In this document: one piece after another, positions 1 to 8,549 of the stretch
Layout of the letters: every line of letters begins with the position of its first letter
Position numbering within the stretch: the stretch's first letter is position 1
Assembly (NCBI RefSeq): GCF_943736995.1
Contig: NZ_OX031157.1
Coordinates: forward strand, 1-64,000
Source: Sporosarcina sp. Marseille-Q4943
GTDB taxonomy: Bacteria; Bacillota; Bacilli; Bacillales_A; Planococcaceae
Reading direction: 5' to 3'
Length of the DNA: 64,000 nt
Program-made: the position numbers and the translations under genes
Notes under the pieces: model-generated
What the model was told of the DNA's origin: nothing
The model's database searches: none
The model's input: only the letters and a program-made list of their open reading frames with translations

Positions 1-236
1 TGATTGGAGCGGAGAGCGGCGACTCCTGCGGGAACAGCACGAGCTGAAGACCCTGGACTGAGCGAAAGCCGTAACGAAGAACGGCTTTTGCGAGTAAAAG
101 CGTAGCGTTACGAGCATAGGGGTGCTGTCTAATTTCTGCACAAACCGCAGAAATTAGACAAATCGAACCCTTCGCAGTTCGATTGGCTGAAGCCGTGCCC
201 GCGGAAAGCGTCCGCTCGCAGCGGAAATCAACATTG
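1..236. repeat. Hairpin-rich short interspersed repeat (Bacillales type)
   Basis: No coding capacity is apparent. Near the edges are the GC-rich motifs GACTCCTGCGGGAACAGC (from about 20) and GCCCGCGGAAAGCGTCC, which I recall as parts of a short repeat scattered between genes in Bacillus, Sporosarcina and relatives. Between them lie nested hairpins: AGCCGT/ACGGCT (67-72 with 81-86), a perfect 14-bp stem (126-139 with 147-160) and an 8-bp stem (161-168 with 177-184). Function is unknown; it could be a non-autonomous mobile element or an RNA-level structure. It may extend left of the window. Confidence 0.55.
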
Positions 237-259
237 CTAGCTAATCTCTATTTTAAAAG

Positions 260-308
260 AAAAAAGACTGTAGGCAAACACCAAAATTCATGGTATTTGT
301 CTACAGTC
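260..308 (-). terminator. Rho-independent terminator of dtpT
   Basis: An 18-bp stem (266-283 with 291-308, two G-T type mismatches, 7-nt loop) is followed on the minus strand by a run of six T. A second perfect hairpin, AGCAATACCG with its complement (311-320 and 325-334), lies between the dtpT stop codon and this terminator and may protect the 3' end. Confidence 0.85.
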
Positions 309-351
309 TAAGCAATACCGCGAGCGGTATTGCTTCATAAACGAAATAAAA

Positions 352-1845
352 TTAATGTACACCCTTCATATATTTAAGGATGATAGGGGAGATGGCGAAA
401 AGAACTAAACTTAAAGCGATCGCCACGCCACCGATAATACCGAAATACATCATTTCAGTTTCGACAGAATAAAACTTCACGAGCTGCGCATTTAGTGCTT
501 GAGCTGCGGCGTTCGATAGGAACCACAAACTCATCGTCTGCGCAGAGAAGGCTGCTGGCGCCAATTTGGTCGTTGCCGACAAACCTACTGGAGAAAGACA
601 CAGCTCACCTAATACTGCAATGAAGATACTTAATACAAGCCAAAGTGGATTTACAAGTGTACCAGCTCCACCGAAATAGGCAGGCAATAGAATAACGATA
701 AAAGAAAGCCCTGCAAAAAGGATACCGAATGAGAATTTTTGAGGGATCGTCGGTTGGCGATTACCCATTTTAATCCATAACCAAGCAAATATAGGTGCTA
801 AAACAATGATGAATAATGGATTTAACGATTGGAACCAAGCAGGTGAAATGCGGAATCCTAAAATATCCAAATTTGTTCGTTTATCTGCATAGAGTGCCAA
901 AATGGTTGAACCTTGTTCTGCAATGGCCCAAAACATGACAGAAGCTAAAAATAATGGAATGTACGCGAGTATCCTTGATTTTTCGTCAGATGTCGTCTTC
1001 TTGCTTCTATACATGAGTACGAAATAAGAAAATGGTATTAAGAACCCGAGAATCCCTACAAGACCGATGAACGAGTCAAACGTGAGCCAACCTCTAGGAA
1101 TAGAAATGAATATAAGAGCCCCTAAAACTAATACAGCCGCTAGAGTGGCTATGAAGAAACGTTTGCGTTCTTCTGGCGGCAACGGATTTGCGATTTGCGT
1201 GCCTGCTAATCCCAAGTTCTTTTTCTTAGTTAAGACGAACAAAACTAACCCAAAGAACATTCCGACCGCAGCAAGACCGAAACCGAGGTGGAAGTTATAT
1301 TTCATCCCCACAGTCCCTACAATCAAAGGTGCAAGGAAGCCCCCCATATTAATGCCCATGTAGAAAATACTAAAGCCGGAGTCACGGCGAATATCGTCTC
1401 TTTCATAAATATCTCCGACGATGCTTGAAACGTTCGGCTTCAATAGACCAGTTCCTAGAACAATTAATCCCATCGAGATGAAGAGCGCTGTCGCACCTCC
1501 AGGCAACGCAAGGACAATATGGCCCAGCATGATTAATATTCCACCATAGAATACCGCCTTGGACGTTCCGAATATACGGTCTGCAAGCCAGCCCCCGATA
1601 ATTCCGGACATATATACTAGTGCACCGTAAATGGACATAATGGAAAGCGCTGTCGTCTCACTGATGCCAAGTCCGCCCTTGGACACTTCATAATACATGT
1701 AGAAGACAAGGATTGCCCTCATACCGTAATATGAAAAACGTTCCCAAAATTCTGTAAAAAACAATGTAAAAAGGCCTTTTGGATGTCCGAAGAATCCTTT
1801 TTGGGGAACGCTTTCAACTATTTGCTTTTTCGTTATTTGTGACAT
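352..1845 (-). CDS. dtpT: Di-/tripeptide:proton symporter (POT/PTR2 family)
   Basis: A 497-residue integral membrane protein expected to import di- and tripeptides with protons at the cytoplasmic membrane. The N-terminal ERFSYYG motif (about residues 35-41) and the PTR2 signature FYMGINMGGFLAPL (about 161-174) are diagnostic of the POT family, and the length is normal. Hydrophobic segments run through the whole protein. The ATG start is preceded by AAAGGAGG at good spacing. It is a single-gene unit with its own strong promoter (1876-1905) and terminator (260-308), transcribed away from yfmR. The family call is secure; the exact peptide range is inferred. Confidence 0.93.
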   Translation of the reverse strand: MSQITKKQIVESVPQKGFFGHPKGLFTLFFTEFWERFSYYGMRAILVFYMYYEVSKGGLGISETTALSIMSIYGALVYMSGIIGGWLADRIFGTSKAVFYGGILIMLGHIVLALPGGATALFISMGLIVLGTGLLKPNVSSIVGDIYERDDIRRDSGFSIFYMGINMGGFLAPLIVGTVGMKYNFHLGFGLAAVGMFFGLVLFVLTKKKNLGLAGTQIANPLPPEERKRFFIATLAAVLVLGALIFISIPRGWLTFDSFIGLVGILGFLIPFSYFVLMYRSKKTTSDEKSRILAYIPLFLASVMFWAIAEQGSTILALYADKRTNLDILGFRISPAWFQSLNPLFIIVLAPIFAWLWIKMGNRQPTIPQKFSFGILFAGLSFIVILLPAYFGGAGTLVNPLWLVLSIFIAVLGELCLSPVGLSATTKLAPAAFSAQTMSLWFLSNAAAQALNAQLVKFYSVETEMMYFGIIGGVAIALSLVLFAISPIILKYMKGVH

Positions 1846-1875
1846 TTGAAATGTTGCCTCCTTTAGTATTTCATT

Positions 1876-1905
1876 ATTATATAGACAAATTAATTATATT
1901 GTCAA
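1876..1905 (-). promoter_or_regulatory. SigA-type promoter of dtpT
   Basis: On the minus strand TTGACA (1900-1905) and TATAAT (1876-1881) are separated by 18 bp, a perfect match in both boxes. An imperfect inverted repeat with GACAA/TTGTC arms (1884-1888 and 1899-1903) overlaps the -35 box and spacer and could be an operator, but I do not recognise the regulator. Confidence 0.75.
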
Positions 1906-1992
1906 AATAAAAATGGCTTCGTTAAAATTTGTTTTTATCGCGACAATAGAGTGTTTTCAGACACTTTATGTATTTTTAAAATTATATTTATA

Positions 1993-2020
1993 TTGAAATC
2001 TTCGAATAGGTAATTCTAAT
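1993..2020 (+). promoter_or_regulatory. Possible yfmR promoter
   Basis: TTGAAA (1993-1998), a 16-bp spacer and TCTAAT (2015-2020) form a plausible SigA promoter reading towards yfmR. The match is good but this AT-rich region gives chance hits. Confidence 0.35.
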
Positions 2021-2047
2021 CGTGACTTTTTTATCGTTCGCCGTGGC

Positions 2048-2164
2048 ATGAAACCGATACTTTACGAAGAAAACGTATATTCGTTGTATGTTCATTTTTC
2101 AAGTGCCATTCACATTGAAGCAGTACGTCAACATACAAAAACAGTTGAAAATGAGCTATCATGA
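2048..2164 (+). other. Small ORF in the yfmR leader (doubtful)
   Basis: A 38-codon ATG ORF (beginning MKPILYEENV) occupies much of the 350-nt gap between dtpT and yfmR. It lacks a clear ribosome-binding site and I do not recognise it. It could be a leader peptide, a gene remnant or chance. Apart from the two promoters, nothing else is visible in this gap. Confidence 0.2.
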
Positions 2165-2197
2165 AGATATGCAGTTAGTAGAAATGGATGTGTTGGT

Positions 2198-4084
2198 ATG
2201 AGTCAATTGATAGTTGAGAACTTAACAAAAACCGTCGGAGAGAAAACATTGTTCCGTGATATTTCTTTCACGATCTTGAATGGCGAAAAAGTCGGCTTGA
2301 TTGGGATAAACGGAACAGGCAAGTCGACGCTCCTTTCAATCATAGCCGGTTCAGAGGATGCAGACTCCATCACGAAGGAGCACCCGAATAAATATAGCAT
2401 TTCTTATTTACCTCAATCTCCTGTACTAGACCCGGACAAAACTGTAATGGAAACAGTCTTTATGTCCGATGCACCGATTATTAAATTGAATTTGGAATAT
2501 GAGCATGCACTTGCGCAACTCGCCAACGATTCTTCCTCATCTGAAAATCAAGAACGTTTTACACGTTTGCAAAACGAGATGGACGCAAGATCGGCATGGG
2601 ACTTGAATACAAAAGCGAGGATGGTCCTAACGAAATTGGGGATTGATGCTTTCGATAAAAAGATGGGTGAGCTATCAGGAGGGCAACAGAAACGTGTGGC
2701 TTTAGCGAAAGTGATCATTGAACCAACAGATCTTTTGCTTCTTGACGAGCCGACGAACCATCTAGATGTTGAGTCGATCACTTGGCTTCAAGAATACTTG
2801 AAGGGTGAGCAAGGCGCTGTTATGTTCATTACCCATGACCGGTACTTCCTCGACGAAGTATCTACGCATATTTATGAATTAGCCGACCGTAAGCTTTACA
2901 CACATACAGGAAATTTTGCCGATTATTTGGAATCGAAGGCACTTAGGGAGGAAATGGCGGAAGCGACAGATGCAAAAATGCGCAATCGGTACCGAACTGA
3001 GTTAAAGTGGATCAGACGCGGGGCAAAAGCCAGGTCGACGAAGCAGAAGGCGCGGATTGGCCGCTTTGAAGAACTGCAGGAGAATTTGAAGAAAGACGGG
3101 CCTGCTGTTGACATGGACGTATCATTGAAAACATCTCGTTTAGGCAAGAAAGTGATTGAGGCGTATGATATCTCAAAAGCTTATGGCGAGAAAAAAATCA
3201 TCGATCGCTTCAGTTGTATTTTGCAATCGGGGGACCGTATAGCCATCGTCGGTCCGAACGGAGCTGGAAAATCGACGCTTATGAAACTATTCGCGAAAGA
3301 TCTCGAACCGGACAACGGTTTCATTGAAATGGGATCGACCGTAAAGATTGCTCATTTTCATCAACATCTTCCAAAAATGGATGAAAGCAAGAGAATTATT
3401 GAATATATTAGGGAAACTTCGAATGATATTGAAGATGGCAGCGGAATGCGGGTATCGGCGACTCAAATGTTGGAACGTTTCCTGTTTCCTTCTTCTTCCC
3501 ATGGTACCCCGATCGGAAAGCTATCCGGTGGTGAAAGGAAACGGCTATATTTGTTGAAATTGCTCATGGAACAGCCGAATGTACTGTTGCTCGATGAACC
3601 GACGAACGATCTCGATATCGAGACACTGTCGGTGCTTGAAACATTTATTGATTCCTTTCCAGGAGTTGTGTTGACAATTTCGCATGATCGCTTTTTCCTT
3701 GATCGAACTTCAACAAAGCTATGGGTGCTGGATGGCTCCGGAAATATCGAAACCCTTTACGGCATTTATTCGGATTATTTGGAAATGGAGAACGCCAAAA
3801 ACAATGATGCCGTACCAATAAAAACTTCCCAAGACGAACGTAAGCCGGAGCAAGCGACAACTAAAAAAAGGATGTCCTACTCTGAGAAAAAAGAATGGGA
3901 GTCCATTGAATCAAATATTGCCGATGTAGAGGAGAAGATTGAATCGACAGAAGCACAAATGGTCGCATCGGGATCGGACTATGATCGTTTGAGTGAATTG
4001 ACGAAGGAACTGGATGAATTGAATGCGGAACACGAGCGTTTATTCGAGCGGTGGGCATATTTGCAGGAAATATCCGAATCATAA
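2198..4084 (+). CDS. yfmR: ABC-F family ribosome-associated ATPase (YfmR/Uup type)
   Basis: A 628-residue soluble protein with two ABC domains and no membrane segments. It is expected to bind the ribosomal E site and help stalled elongation; B. subtilis YfmR acts with EF-P on difficult peptide sequences. Visible motifs are Walker A GINGTGKST (about 37-45), signature LSGGQQKR, Walker B LLLLDEPTNHLD, a charged linker (about 245-305, rich in R and K), then GPNGAGKST, LSGGERKR and LLLDEPTNDLD. A C-terminal charged coiled coil (about 545-625) marks the Uup/YfmR branch rather than EttA. Upstream of the ATG only a weak Shine-Dalgarno is seen. It is followed after 17 nt by cvfC. Confidence 0.9.
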   Translation: MSQLIVENLTKTVGEKTLFRDISFTILNGEKVGLIGINGTGKSTLLSIIAGSEDADSITKEHPNKYSISYLPQSPVLDPDKTVMETVFMSDAPIIKLNLEYEHALAQLANDSSSSENQERFTRLQNEMDARSAWDLNTKARMVLTKLGIDAFDKKMGELSGGQQKRVALAKVIIEPTDLLLLDEPTNHLDVESITWLQEYLKGEQGAVMFITHDRYFLDEVSTHIYELADRKLYTHTGNFADYLESKALREEMAEATDAKMRNRYRTELKWIRRGAKARSTKQKARIGRFEELQENLKKDGPAVDMDVSLKTSRLGKKVIEAYDISKAYGEKKIIDRFSCILQSGDRIAIVGPNGAGKSTLMKLFAKDLEPDNGFIEMGSTVKIAHFHQHLPKMDESKRIIEYIRETSNDIEDGSGMRVSATQMLERFLFPSSSHGTPIGKLSGGERKRLYLLKLLMEQPNVLLLDEPTNDLDIETLSVLETFIDSFPGVVLTISHDRFFLDRTSTKLWVLDGSGNIETLYGIYSDYLEMENAKNNDAVPIKTSQDERKPEQATTKKRMSYSEKKEWESIESNIADVEEKIESTEAQMVASGSDYDRLSELTKELDELNAEHERLFERWAYLQEISES

Positions 4085-4101
4085 TGAGAGGAGTTTTCGA
4101 A

Positions 4102-5235
4102 TTGAAAATTGTAACGATAGAACCGACACCAAGTCCGAATTCAATGAAGATTATATTGGACGAAACACTACCTATGGGTGTCAGCCATAACTATAAAAAA
4201 GAAGATGCAGAGGGAGCACCTCACCCTATATCGAAAATACTTGCTATCAAAGGAGTCAAAGGAATCTACCATGTCATGGATTTCATGGCGGTCGAACGAG
4301 TAGGCAATATCGCTTGGGAAGATATTCTTGCAGAAGTGCAAGCTATTTTCAATGATGAATCTGTGCATGTAGATAGAAATTCCGAAAAAACACCGGACGA
4401 TCATTATGGAGAAGTGTATGTCCACGTCCAAACGTATAAGGACATCCCTCTTCAAGTGAAAGTTTTCGATAGTAATTCCGAACTGAGATTTGGGCTGAGT
4501 GAGCGTTTTCGCGAGGCGATGGAAAAAGTCCATAGTACTGAGGTGGAAAACTATATCCTCCTTCGGAAATGGGCTGACTATGGCATCCGATATGGAGACA
4601 AGCAGGAAATTGGTGAAACTGTAGTTCTGGAAGTCGAAGCCGCCTATCCAGAAGAACGGTTGCAGGAAATTATTCGCCAATCGGAACAGGGTAAAAGCAA
4701 TGTGGAAGAACGGAAGCGCAAAGTCACATTGACTGATTTTGACGTGCCAGAATGGGAAAAACGCTTCCAACTGATCGATCAGATGCCGGATCCTGATGTT
4801 TCGGATCTTCCTTTGCTTGATCGGGCATTGGAGGATGAAAAGATGTCGATTCGCCGTCTTGCAACGGTCTACCTCGGCATGATCGAGGATGAGTCTGTCA
4901 TCCCTTTTGTAGAAAAAGCGTTGAAAGATAAGAGTTGGGCGGTTCGCAGAACGGCAGGCGATTGCATGAGTGATTTAGGGTTTGCCGGTTTTGAGAATGC
5001 TGCCATCGAGGCGTTGAAAGATAAGAATAAGCTCGTCAGATGGCGCGCTGCCATGTTCCTTTATGAATCGGGGACCGAAGAAGCACTACCTGCTTTGCAT
5101 GAAGCCGAAAACGACACGGAATTCGAAGTGAAGTTGCAAGTGAGGATGGCCATTGCAAGGATTACTGAAGGGGAAGAGGCGAAAGGATCCATCTGGAAGC
5201 AGATGACAGAAATCCATAGCAATTCCGGCGATTAA
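4102..5235 (+). CDS. ypgR: CvfC/YpgR family protein (NifU N-terminal domain plus HEAT repeats)
   Basis: A 377-residue cytoplasmic protein. The N-terminus (KIVTIEPTPSPNSMKIIL) is the Nfu_N/scaffold-type domain. The C-terminal half (about 240-370) has HEAT-like helical repeats, for example around LDRALEDEKMSIRRLATVYL and VEKALKDKSWAVRRTAGDCM. In Staphylococcus aureus homologues (conserved virulence factor C) affect virulence; the biochemical role is unknown. I chose the TTG at 4102 because GAGAGGAG lies 8-9 nt upstream and homologues begin with MKIV; the upstream in-frame ATG at 4051 lies inside yfmR. In relatives this gene is linked to brxA and ypiP; here the prophage separates them. Confidence 0.85.
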   Translation: MKIVTIEPTPSPNSMKIILDETLPMGVSHNYKKEDAEGAPHPISKILAIKGVKGIYHVMDFMAVERVGNIAWEDILAEVQAIFNDESVHVDRNSEKTPDDHYGEVYVHVQTYKDIPLQVKVFDSNSELRFGLSERFREAMEKVHSTEVENYILLRKWADYGIRYGDKQEIGETVVLEVEAAYPEERLQEIIRQSEQGKSNVEERKRKVTLTDFDVPEWEKRFQLIDQMPDPDVSDLPLLDRALEDEKMSIRRLATVYLGMIEDESVIPFVEKALKDKSWAVRRTAGDCMSDLGFAGFENAAIEALKDKNKLVRWRAAMFLYESGTEEALPALHEAENDTEFEVKLQVRMAIARITEGEEAKGSIWKQMTEIHSNSGD

Positions 5236-5314
5236 TTAGTATTACTAAAATAACTCTTATAATAATATTATGTAAACCAGTTTCTCTCTTTTTTGTTTAT
5301 GTAATATCGAAAAC

Positions 5315-5343
5315 ATGAAATCGCTATTTATTCATTGTAGAAT
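5315..5343 (+). promoter_or_regulatory. Original (now orphaned) host promoter of brxA
   Basis: ATGAAA (5315-5320), a 17-bp spacer and TAGAAT (5338-5343) precede the truncated brxA start by 44 nt. The same element type (GTGAAA, 17 bp, TAGAAT) occurs upstream of the intact brxA at the other prophage end. Integration leaves this promoter driving only a 16-codon ORF. Confidence 0.5.
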
Positions 5344-5387
5344 GATGCTGATAGTAATGAATTGAATTGTCGAAAGGGGAATGGATT

Positions 5388-5438
5388 ATGAACGCTTATG
5401 ATGAGTATAAGCGTTCTATTCTGACTAGAACCGCATAG
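5388..5438 (+). pseudogene. 5' fragment of brxA left at attL
   Basis: The ATG at 5388, preceded by GAAAGGGGA 7 nt away, encodes MNAYDEY followed by phage-derived codons and a stop at 5436-5438. The first seven residues equal the N-terminus of the intact brxA at 58270, but the codons for Asn, Ala and Tyr differ. It is the host gene's own start region, cut off by prophage integration. Confidence 0.85.
5400..5409. other. attL core
   Basis: GATGAGTATA is identical to 58282-58291 at the other end of the prophage. The homology extends imperfectly leftwards through the start codon and Shine-Dalgarno (GAAAGGGGA, 7 nt, ATG on both sides). Strand exchange must lie within or next to this 10-bp block. 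The integrase gene lies 92 bp to the right, as expected for the int-proximal end. Confidence 0.75.
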
Positions 5439-5459
5439 CATCAATGTTTGCGAGGGGTG

Positions 5460-5491
5460 AAATGTTAGCTTTGGTAAAAAAACTAACATTT
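5460..5491. repeat. attL arm-type integrase sites (inverted and direct CTAACA motifs)
   Basis: AAATGTTAG (5460-5468) and CTAACATTT (5483-5491) form a 9-bp inverted repeat with a 14-nt spacer. The right arm belongs to the 13-bp AAAACTAACATTT (5479-5491), which recurs exactly at 58155-58167. A further CTAACA lies at 5494-5499. Repeats flanking the core at both ends fit arm-binding sites of the N-terminal domain of the integrase. The hairpin could also act as an integrase terminator. Confidence 0.6.
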
Positions 5492-5500
5492 CGCTAACAA

Positions 5501-6667
5501 TTATTCTAGGTTTCTCTCCGAATGCATCAAATCACCAAAAAGATTGTTCATTTTCGACATGGTCGATTCACGCATTTTCTTAGTGACATGTAAATAGATC
5601 TGCGTGGTGGTCGATTCATTTTTATGTCCGACACGCTTCATGATTTCCGGCAGGCCGACTCCTGCTTCAGCTAACATGCTGATATGCGTGTGGCGGAGTA
5701 TATACGTATACAAATGTTTTTTGATTTCCGTCTTTTCGCCAATCCGTTGAACAACTTGTCGTACCAAGTCGACCGTGGGTGGATTTCCATCCTCGGTCGA
5801 AAATAGGTATTCACTGCTTTTGAACTTCATTCTTTCTTTATAATGGATCAATTCCTGCAGCATGTCCATAATCTTTTCATCGACATCGACAACCCGAACA
5901 CTTGTCAAAGTTTTGGGTGGGGTTGTGCTGTGCGCTCCCTTACGCCTCTTTTCATTGAACAGTGTTTTTGTGATATTGATCTGCGATGAGTCAAATAGGG
6001 CATCCTTCTCCCTTAGTGCTACGGCTTCGCCAGGGCGCATCCCCGTAAAGGCGATTAAATAGAGAAGAGCTACATATACATAATTCTTATATCTATCCGT
6101 CTCCCTCAAAAACATGCCAAGCTCCTCGGGTTCCAGATACATGCTTTCCACATCTTCGTTTTCTATCTCTTCAACCGTAAGCTTCTTTTGGGGTATAAAA
6201 GCGGTAGAAGTGGGATTCACTTTAATCACTTTATCTTCGTGCGCTTTACCAAAAATCATTCGAGCAGTCGCATGGATCATCTTTATTGTACTGTGTGACC
6301 TACCTGTATCGAAAAGGTCATTCAGAATTGCTTGATACATTTTCGGTGTGATATTTTTCATTTGCAATGCTTTTATATAACGGTTCATGGTGTCAATCGC
6401 ATACTTTCTAGTGATGTTCGTGGTCTCTTTCCGTCCTCTGCGCAAATATTGTTGATACCACTCATTTGCGTATTCCTCAAAAGTGATTCGTTGATGATAA
6501 TCATACGAATACTCCAATTCCGCAATTGCGTCCTCGACTTTCTTCATGGCTTCTCTTTTGCCTTTGGCCGTTCTCGAAATCTGTCTCCTTTTTCCTGTAG
6601 CCGGATCGCGTGGGCCATCGGCTACACAAACCCATTTTTTCCCCTTTACTACTTCTCTGCAGTGCAT
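5501..6667 (-). CDS. int: Site-specific tyrosine recombinase (phage integrase)
   Basis: A 388-residue integrase expected to recombine attP with attB inside brxA. The N-terminus (GKKWVCVADGPRDPATGKRR) resembles the arm-binding AP2-like domain and is followed by a core-binding helical domain (about 60-150). In the catalytic domain the residues visible are the first Arg in GMRPGEA (about 211), the R-H pair in ILRHTH (about 326-330), His in VGHKNE and the nucleophilic Tyr in TQIYLHV (about 357). TAAGGAGGT lies 6 nt before the ATG. It is the last gene of the leftward lysogeny operon, next to attL. Confidence 0.95.
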   Translation of the reverse strand: MHCREVVKGKKWVCVADGPRDPATGKRRQISRTAKGKREAMKKVEDAIAELEYSYDYHQRITFEEYANEWYQQYLRRGRKETTNITRKYAIDTMNRYIKALQMKNITPKMYQAILNDLFDTGRSHSTIKMIHATARMIFGKAHEDKVIKVNPTSTAFIPQKKLTVEEIENEDVESMYLEPEELGMFLRETDRYKNYVYVALLYLIAFTGMRPGEAVALREKDALFDSSQINITKTLFNEKRRKGAHSTTPPKTLTSVRVVDVDEKIMDMLQELIHYKERMKFKSSEYLFSTEDGNPPTVDLVRQVVQRIGEKTEIKKHLYTYILRHTHISMLAEAGVGLPEIMKRVGHKNESTTTQIYLHVTKKMRESTMSKMNNLFGDLMHSERNLE

Positions 6668-6763
6668 TTGAATACCTCCTTACGTACGTATGTTCTTTTT
6701 GTTGTGTTAATAAAAGCCCGTTCTGGGCAAAGCACTACTTGTATTGCAATAAGTAAACCAATT

Positions 6764-7339
6764 CTATTCAAACCACTCCAAAGTCCCTAACCTCCCACGT
6801 AGCGAGGTGAAGGCATCAACTTTATAATTGAAAATCAGTTCAAGCCGATATTGTGCAAATTCCTCAGTCACTAAAAAATAGTCGGCGATGTCGCTGATCA
6901 AGACCGCTTCGTCAATGGCTGCATCATACACTTTATTAATAAAATGCTGTGGCATCAAGAGGTAAGCAGACATTCTTTTCGCCTGGTGCTCGTTCTTAGC
7001 CAATACGTATTGATCCACGCTCAATTGAGGGGTGTGGTGCGCGTAGAGGTGGCAGAACTCCTCTGTCACGAGAAGCTTTTTTTCAACATCGTCCAACCCC
7101 TCCTTTACAAAGATGGTCCCACGTCTTGCTCTATCCTTCGGAACGGAAAAAGCCTTAACACTTTCAATAGACGCAACTTCTCCGTTGATGAATGGGGTGT
7201 CCATGGGGAGTACACGAATTCCATATCTCCGGCAGATATCGAATATATTAATTTCATCCGGAAATTCATAATGGAAGTGGGAGAGGACCTTATCAGCCCG
7301 TTCCTCCCAATAGTCTGTATGTATTTGTCTTAGTTGCAT
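6764..7339 (-). CDS. ImmA/IrrE-family metallopeptidase (anti-repressor)
   Basis: A 191-residue protein of the ImmA/IrrE (COG2856) type. In ICEBs1 and phi105-like elements such enzymes cleave the XRE repressor to trigger induction. The core EEFCHLYAHH (about residues 95-104), the following NEHQAKRMSAYLLMP and the length fit the family. The usual HExxH appears as EEFCH, with Glu in place of the first His, a variant I recall from other phage members. It sits between the repressor/membrane-protein genes and int on the same strand. Its likely substrate is the repressor at 8548-8955, which has no self-cleaving peptidase domain. The Shine-Dalgarno is weak. Confidence 0.8.
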   Translation of the reverse strand: MQLRQIHTDYWEERADKVLSHFHYEFPDEINIFDICRRYGIRVLPMDTPFINGEVASIESVKAFSVPKDRARRGTIFVKEGLDDVEKKLLVTEEFCHLYAHHTPQLSVDQYVLAKNEHQAKRMSAYLLMPQHFINKVYDAAIDEAVLISDIADYFLVTEEFAQYRLELIFNYKVDAFTSLRGRLGTLEWFE

Positions 7340-7365
7340 TTGATCACAGCCTTACTTAATACTAT

Positions 7366-8460
7366 CTATTTAACAATCTTCCAACCTCCAAATGTTTTCG
7401 GAGTAGCAACATCTTTACCGTAGCTGTCTACAAAGTAGACCAGCGGGGTTCCATCATATTTACCCGAGTTTGTAATCAGCTGTTCGACTACAGCTCCAAT
7501 ACTTTCGGCAAAACGTTCTTTCTCGTAATCGGCAGAATAGTACCAGGAATCACTAACTACAACATCAACAAGCTCCCAGTTTTCATTCACCCTTGGTCTT
7601 ACATCAAGGATAACTCCATCTCCCAATTCCAACATTTCAGCAACGGCTTGATCAAACATTGAATTGGTATAATCTTTTACAGCCTGTTCGCTTGGATAAG
7701 CTACTGTGACAGTTTCCAAATTAGCGTTTTTGCCACCCAGATGATTTTCAACTGCAAATTGGCCTGTCATCTTTTGGCCAGTATCTCCATAGATCTTTTT
7801 AATGTCGTCTGGTTGCGGGTGCTCGTCTAAGTTAAACCTAAACATTGCGCTTACAGCAAAGTGAGCAGGATTCCATTCGGAAGGTATATTGAAGTTACTT
7901 GTAACTACTCCATCTTTCGCTTTGGCAAACCCAGTTTTGAAATTGAAGTTTCCATCTAAAACCATTATTTCAAACAGACCACCGTCCGGAACATTGGTAC
8001 TTATGGTCACGCTAATAGAGTTTTTCTCAGCCTTGGCTGTAATTGTTCCTTTTACGTTCAATAATTCTTTTGCTTCGGCTTCCTTTTTCTTTTGCTCTTC
8101 TTCCAGCTTTGCTTTTTCTAATTCAATAGCAGCCAGTTTAGCAGTTTTTTTACTTTCCTCTTCCATCTTGGCTACTTCTTTCTTCTCGTCATTGGATTTT
8201 CCGGGGGGTTCATTCTTCTGCGCTGAAGTTTTTAAGCCCGTAATCTCGGAGCCTCTTTCACTTATGGATGAAGGTTCGCTGGTGTTAACTCCAATAATTG
8301 CCGAAATGATCATCACGACAAAAGACGATGCGATGTACAATCCATACTTTTTCTTTGAATATGGATTCTTCATTAACGCATTTACAATCCATAAAATTAA
8401 AAATACAATAATCATCACAGCTGCTGCAGTTAATAGTAGGAAAGACAAAACACTTAACAA
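7366..8460 (-). CDS. Lysogeny-region membrane protein with coiled coil
   Basis: A 364-residue protein of unknown function. Two N-terminal hydrophobic segments (about 4-28 and 41-59) are followed by a highly charged coiled coil rich in E and K (about 85-125). A C-terminal region of about 235 residues is probably extracytoplasmic. It starts with TTG, with AGGAGG 9 nt upstream. It lies between the repressor and ImmA genes, so it is probably expressed in the lysogen. A role at the cell surface such as superinfection exclusion is possible but only inferred from position and topology. Confidence 0.75.
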   Translation of the reverse strand: MLSVLSFLLLTAAAVMIIVFLILWIVNALMKNPYSKKKYGLYIASSFVVMIISAIIGVNTSEPSSISERGSEITGLKTSAQKNEPPGKSNDEKKEVAKMEEESKKTAKLAAIELEKAKLEEEQKKKEAEAKELLNVKGTITAKAEKNSISVTISTNVPDGGLFEIMVLDGNFNFKTGFAKAKDGVVTSNFNIPSEWNPAHFAVSAMFRFNLDEHPQPDDIKKIYGDTGQKMTGQFAVENHLGGKNANLETVTVAYPSEQAVKDYTNSMFDQAVAEMLELGDGVILDVRPRVNENWELVDVVVSDSWYYSADYEKERFAESIGAVVEQLITNSGKYDGTPLVYFVDSYGKDVATPKTFGGWKIVK

Positions 8461-8515
8461 AAATTACACCTCCTGTAGTATAATAGGTTCGTGATAATAT
8501 ACCCAGTTCCAAGGG

Positions 8516-8549
8516 AAAAATATTCACGGCACAAAGCCGTGATATTTTT
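8516..8549 (-). terminator. Bidirectional-looking terminator after the repressor
   Basis: The hairpin CACGGC-ACAAA-GCCGTG (8525-8541) is flanked by AAAAATAT on one side and ATATTTTT on the other. It lies immediately beyond the repressor stop codon and should reduce read-through into the membrane-protein gene. Confidence 0.75.

Noticed and set aside
4051..4101. Upstream ATG extension of cvfC
   Set aside because: It lies in the yfmR coding sequence; the TTG at 4102 has a good Shine-Dalgarno and gives the N-terminus expected for the family.
5300..5450. tRNA gene as integration target
   Set aside because: No cloverleaf or tRNA 3' end is visible at either boundary; the duplicated sequence is the 5' end of brxA.
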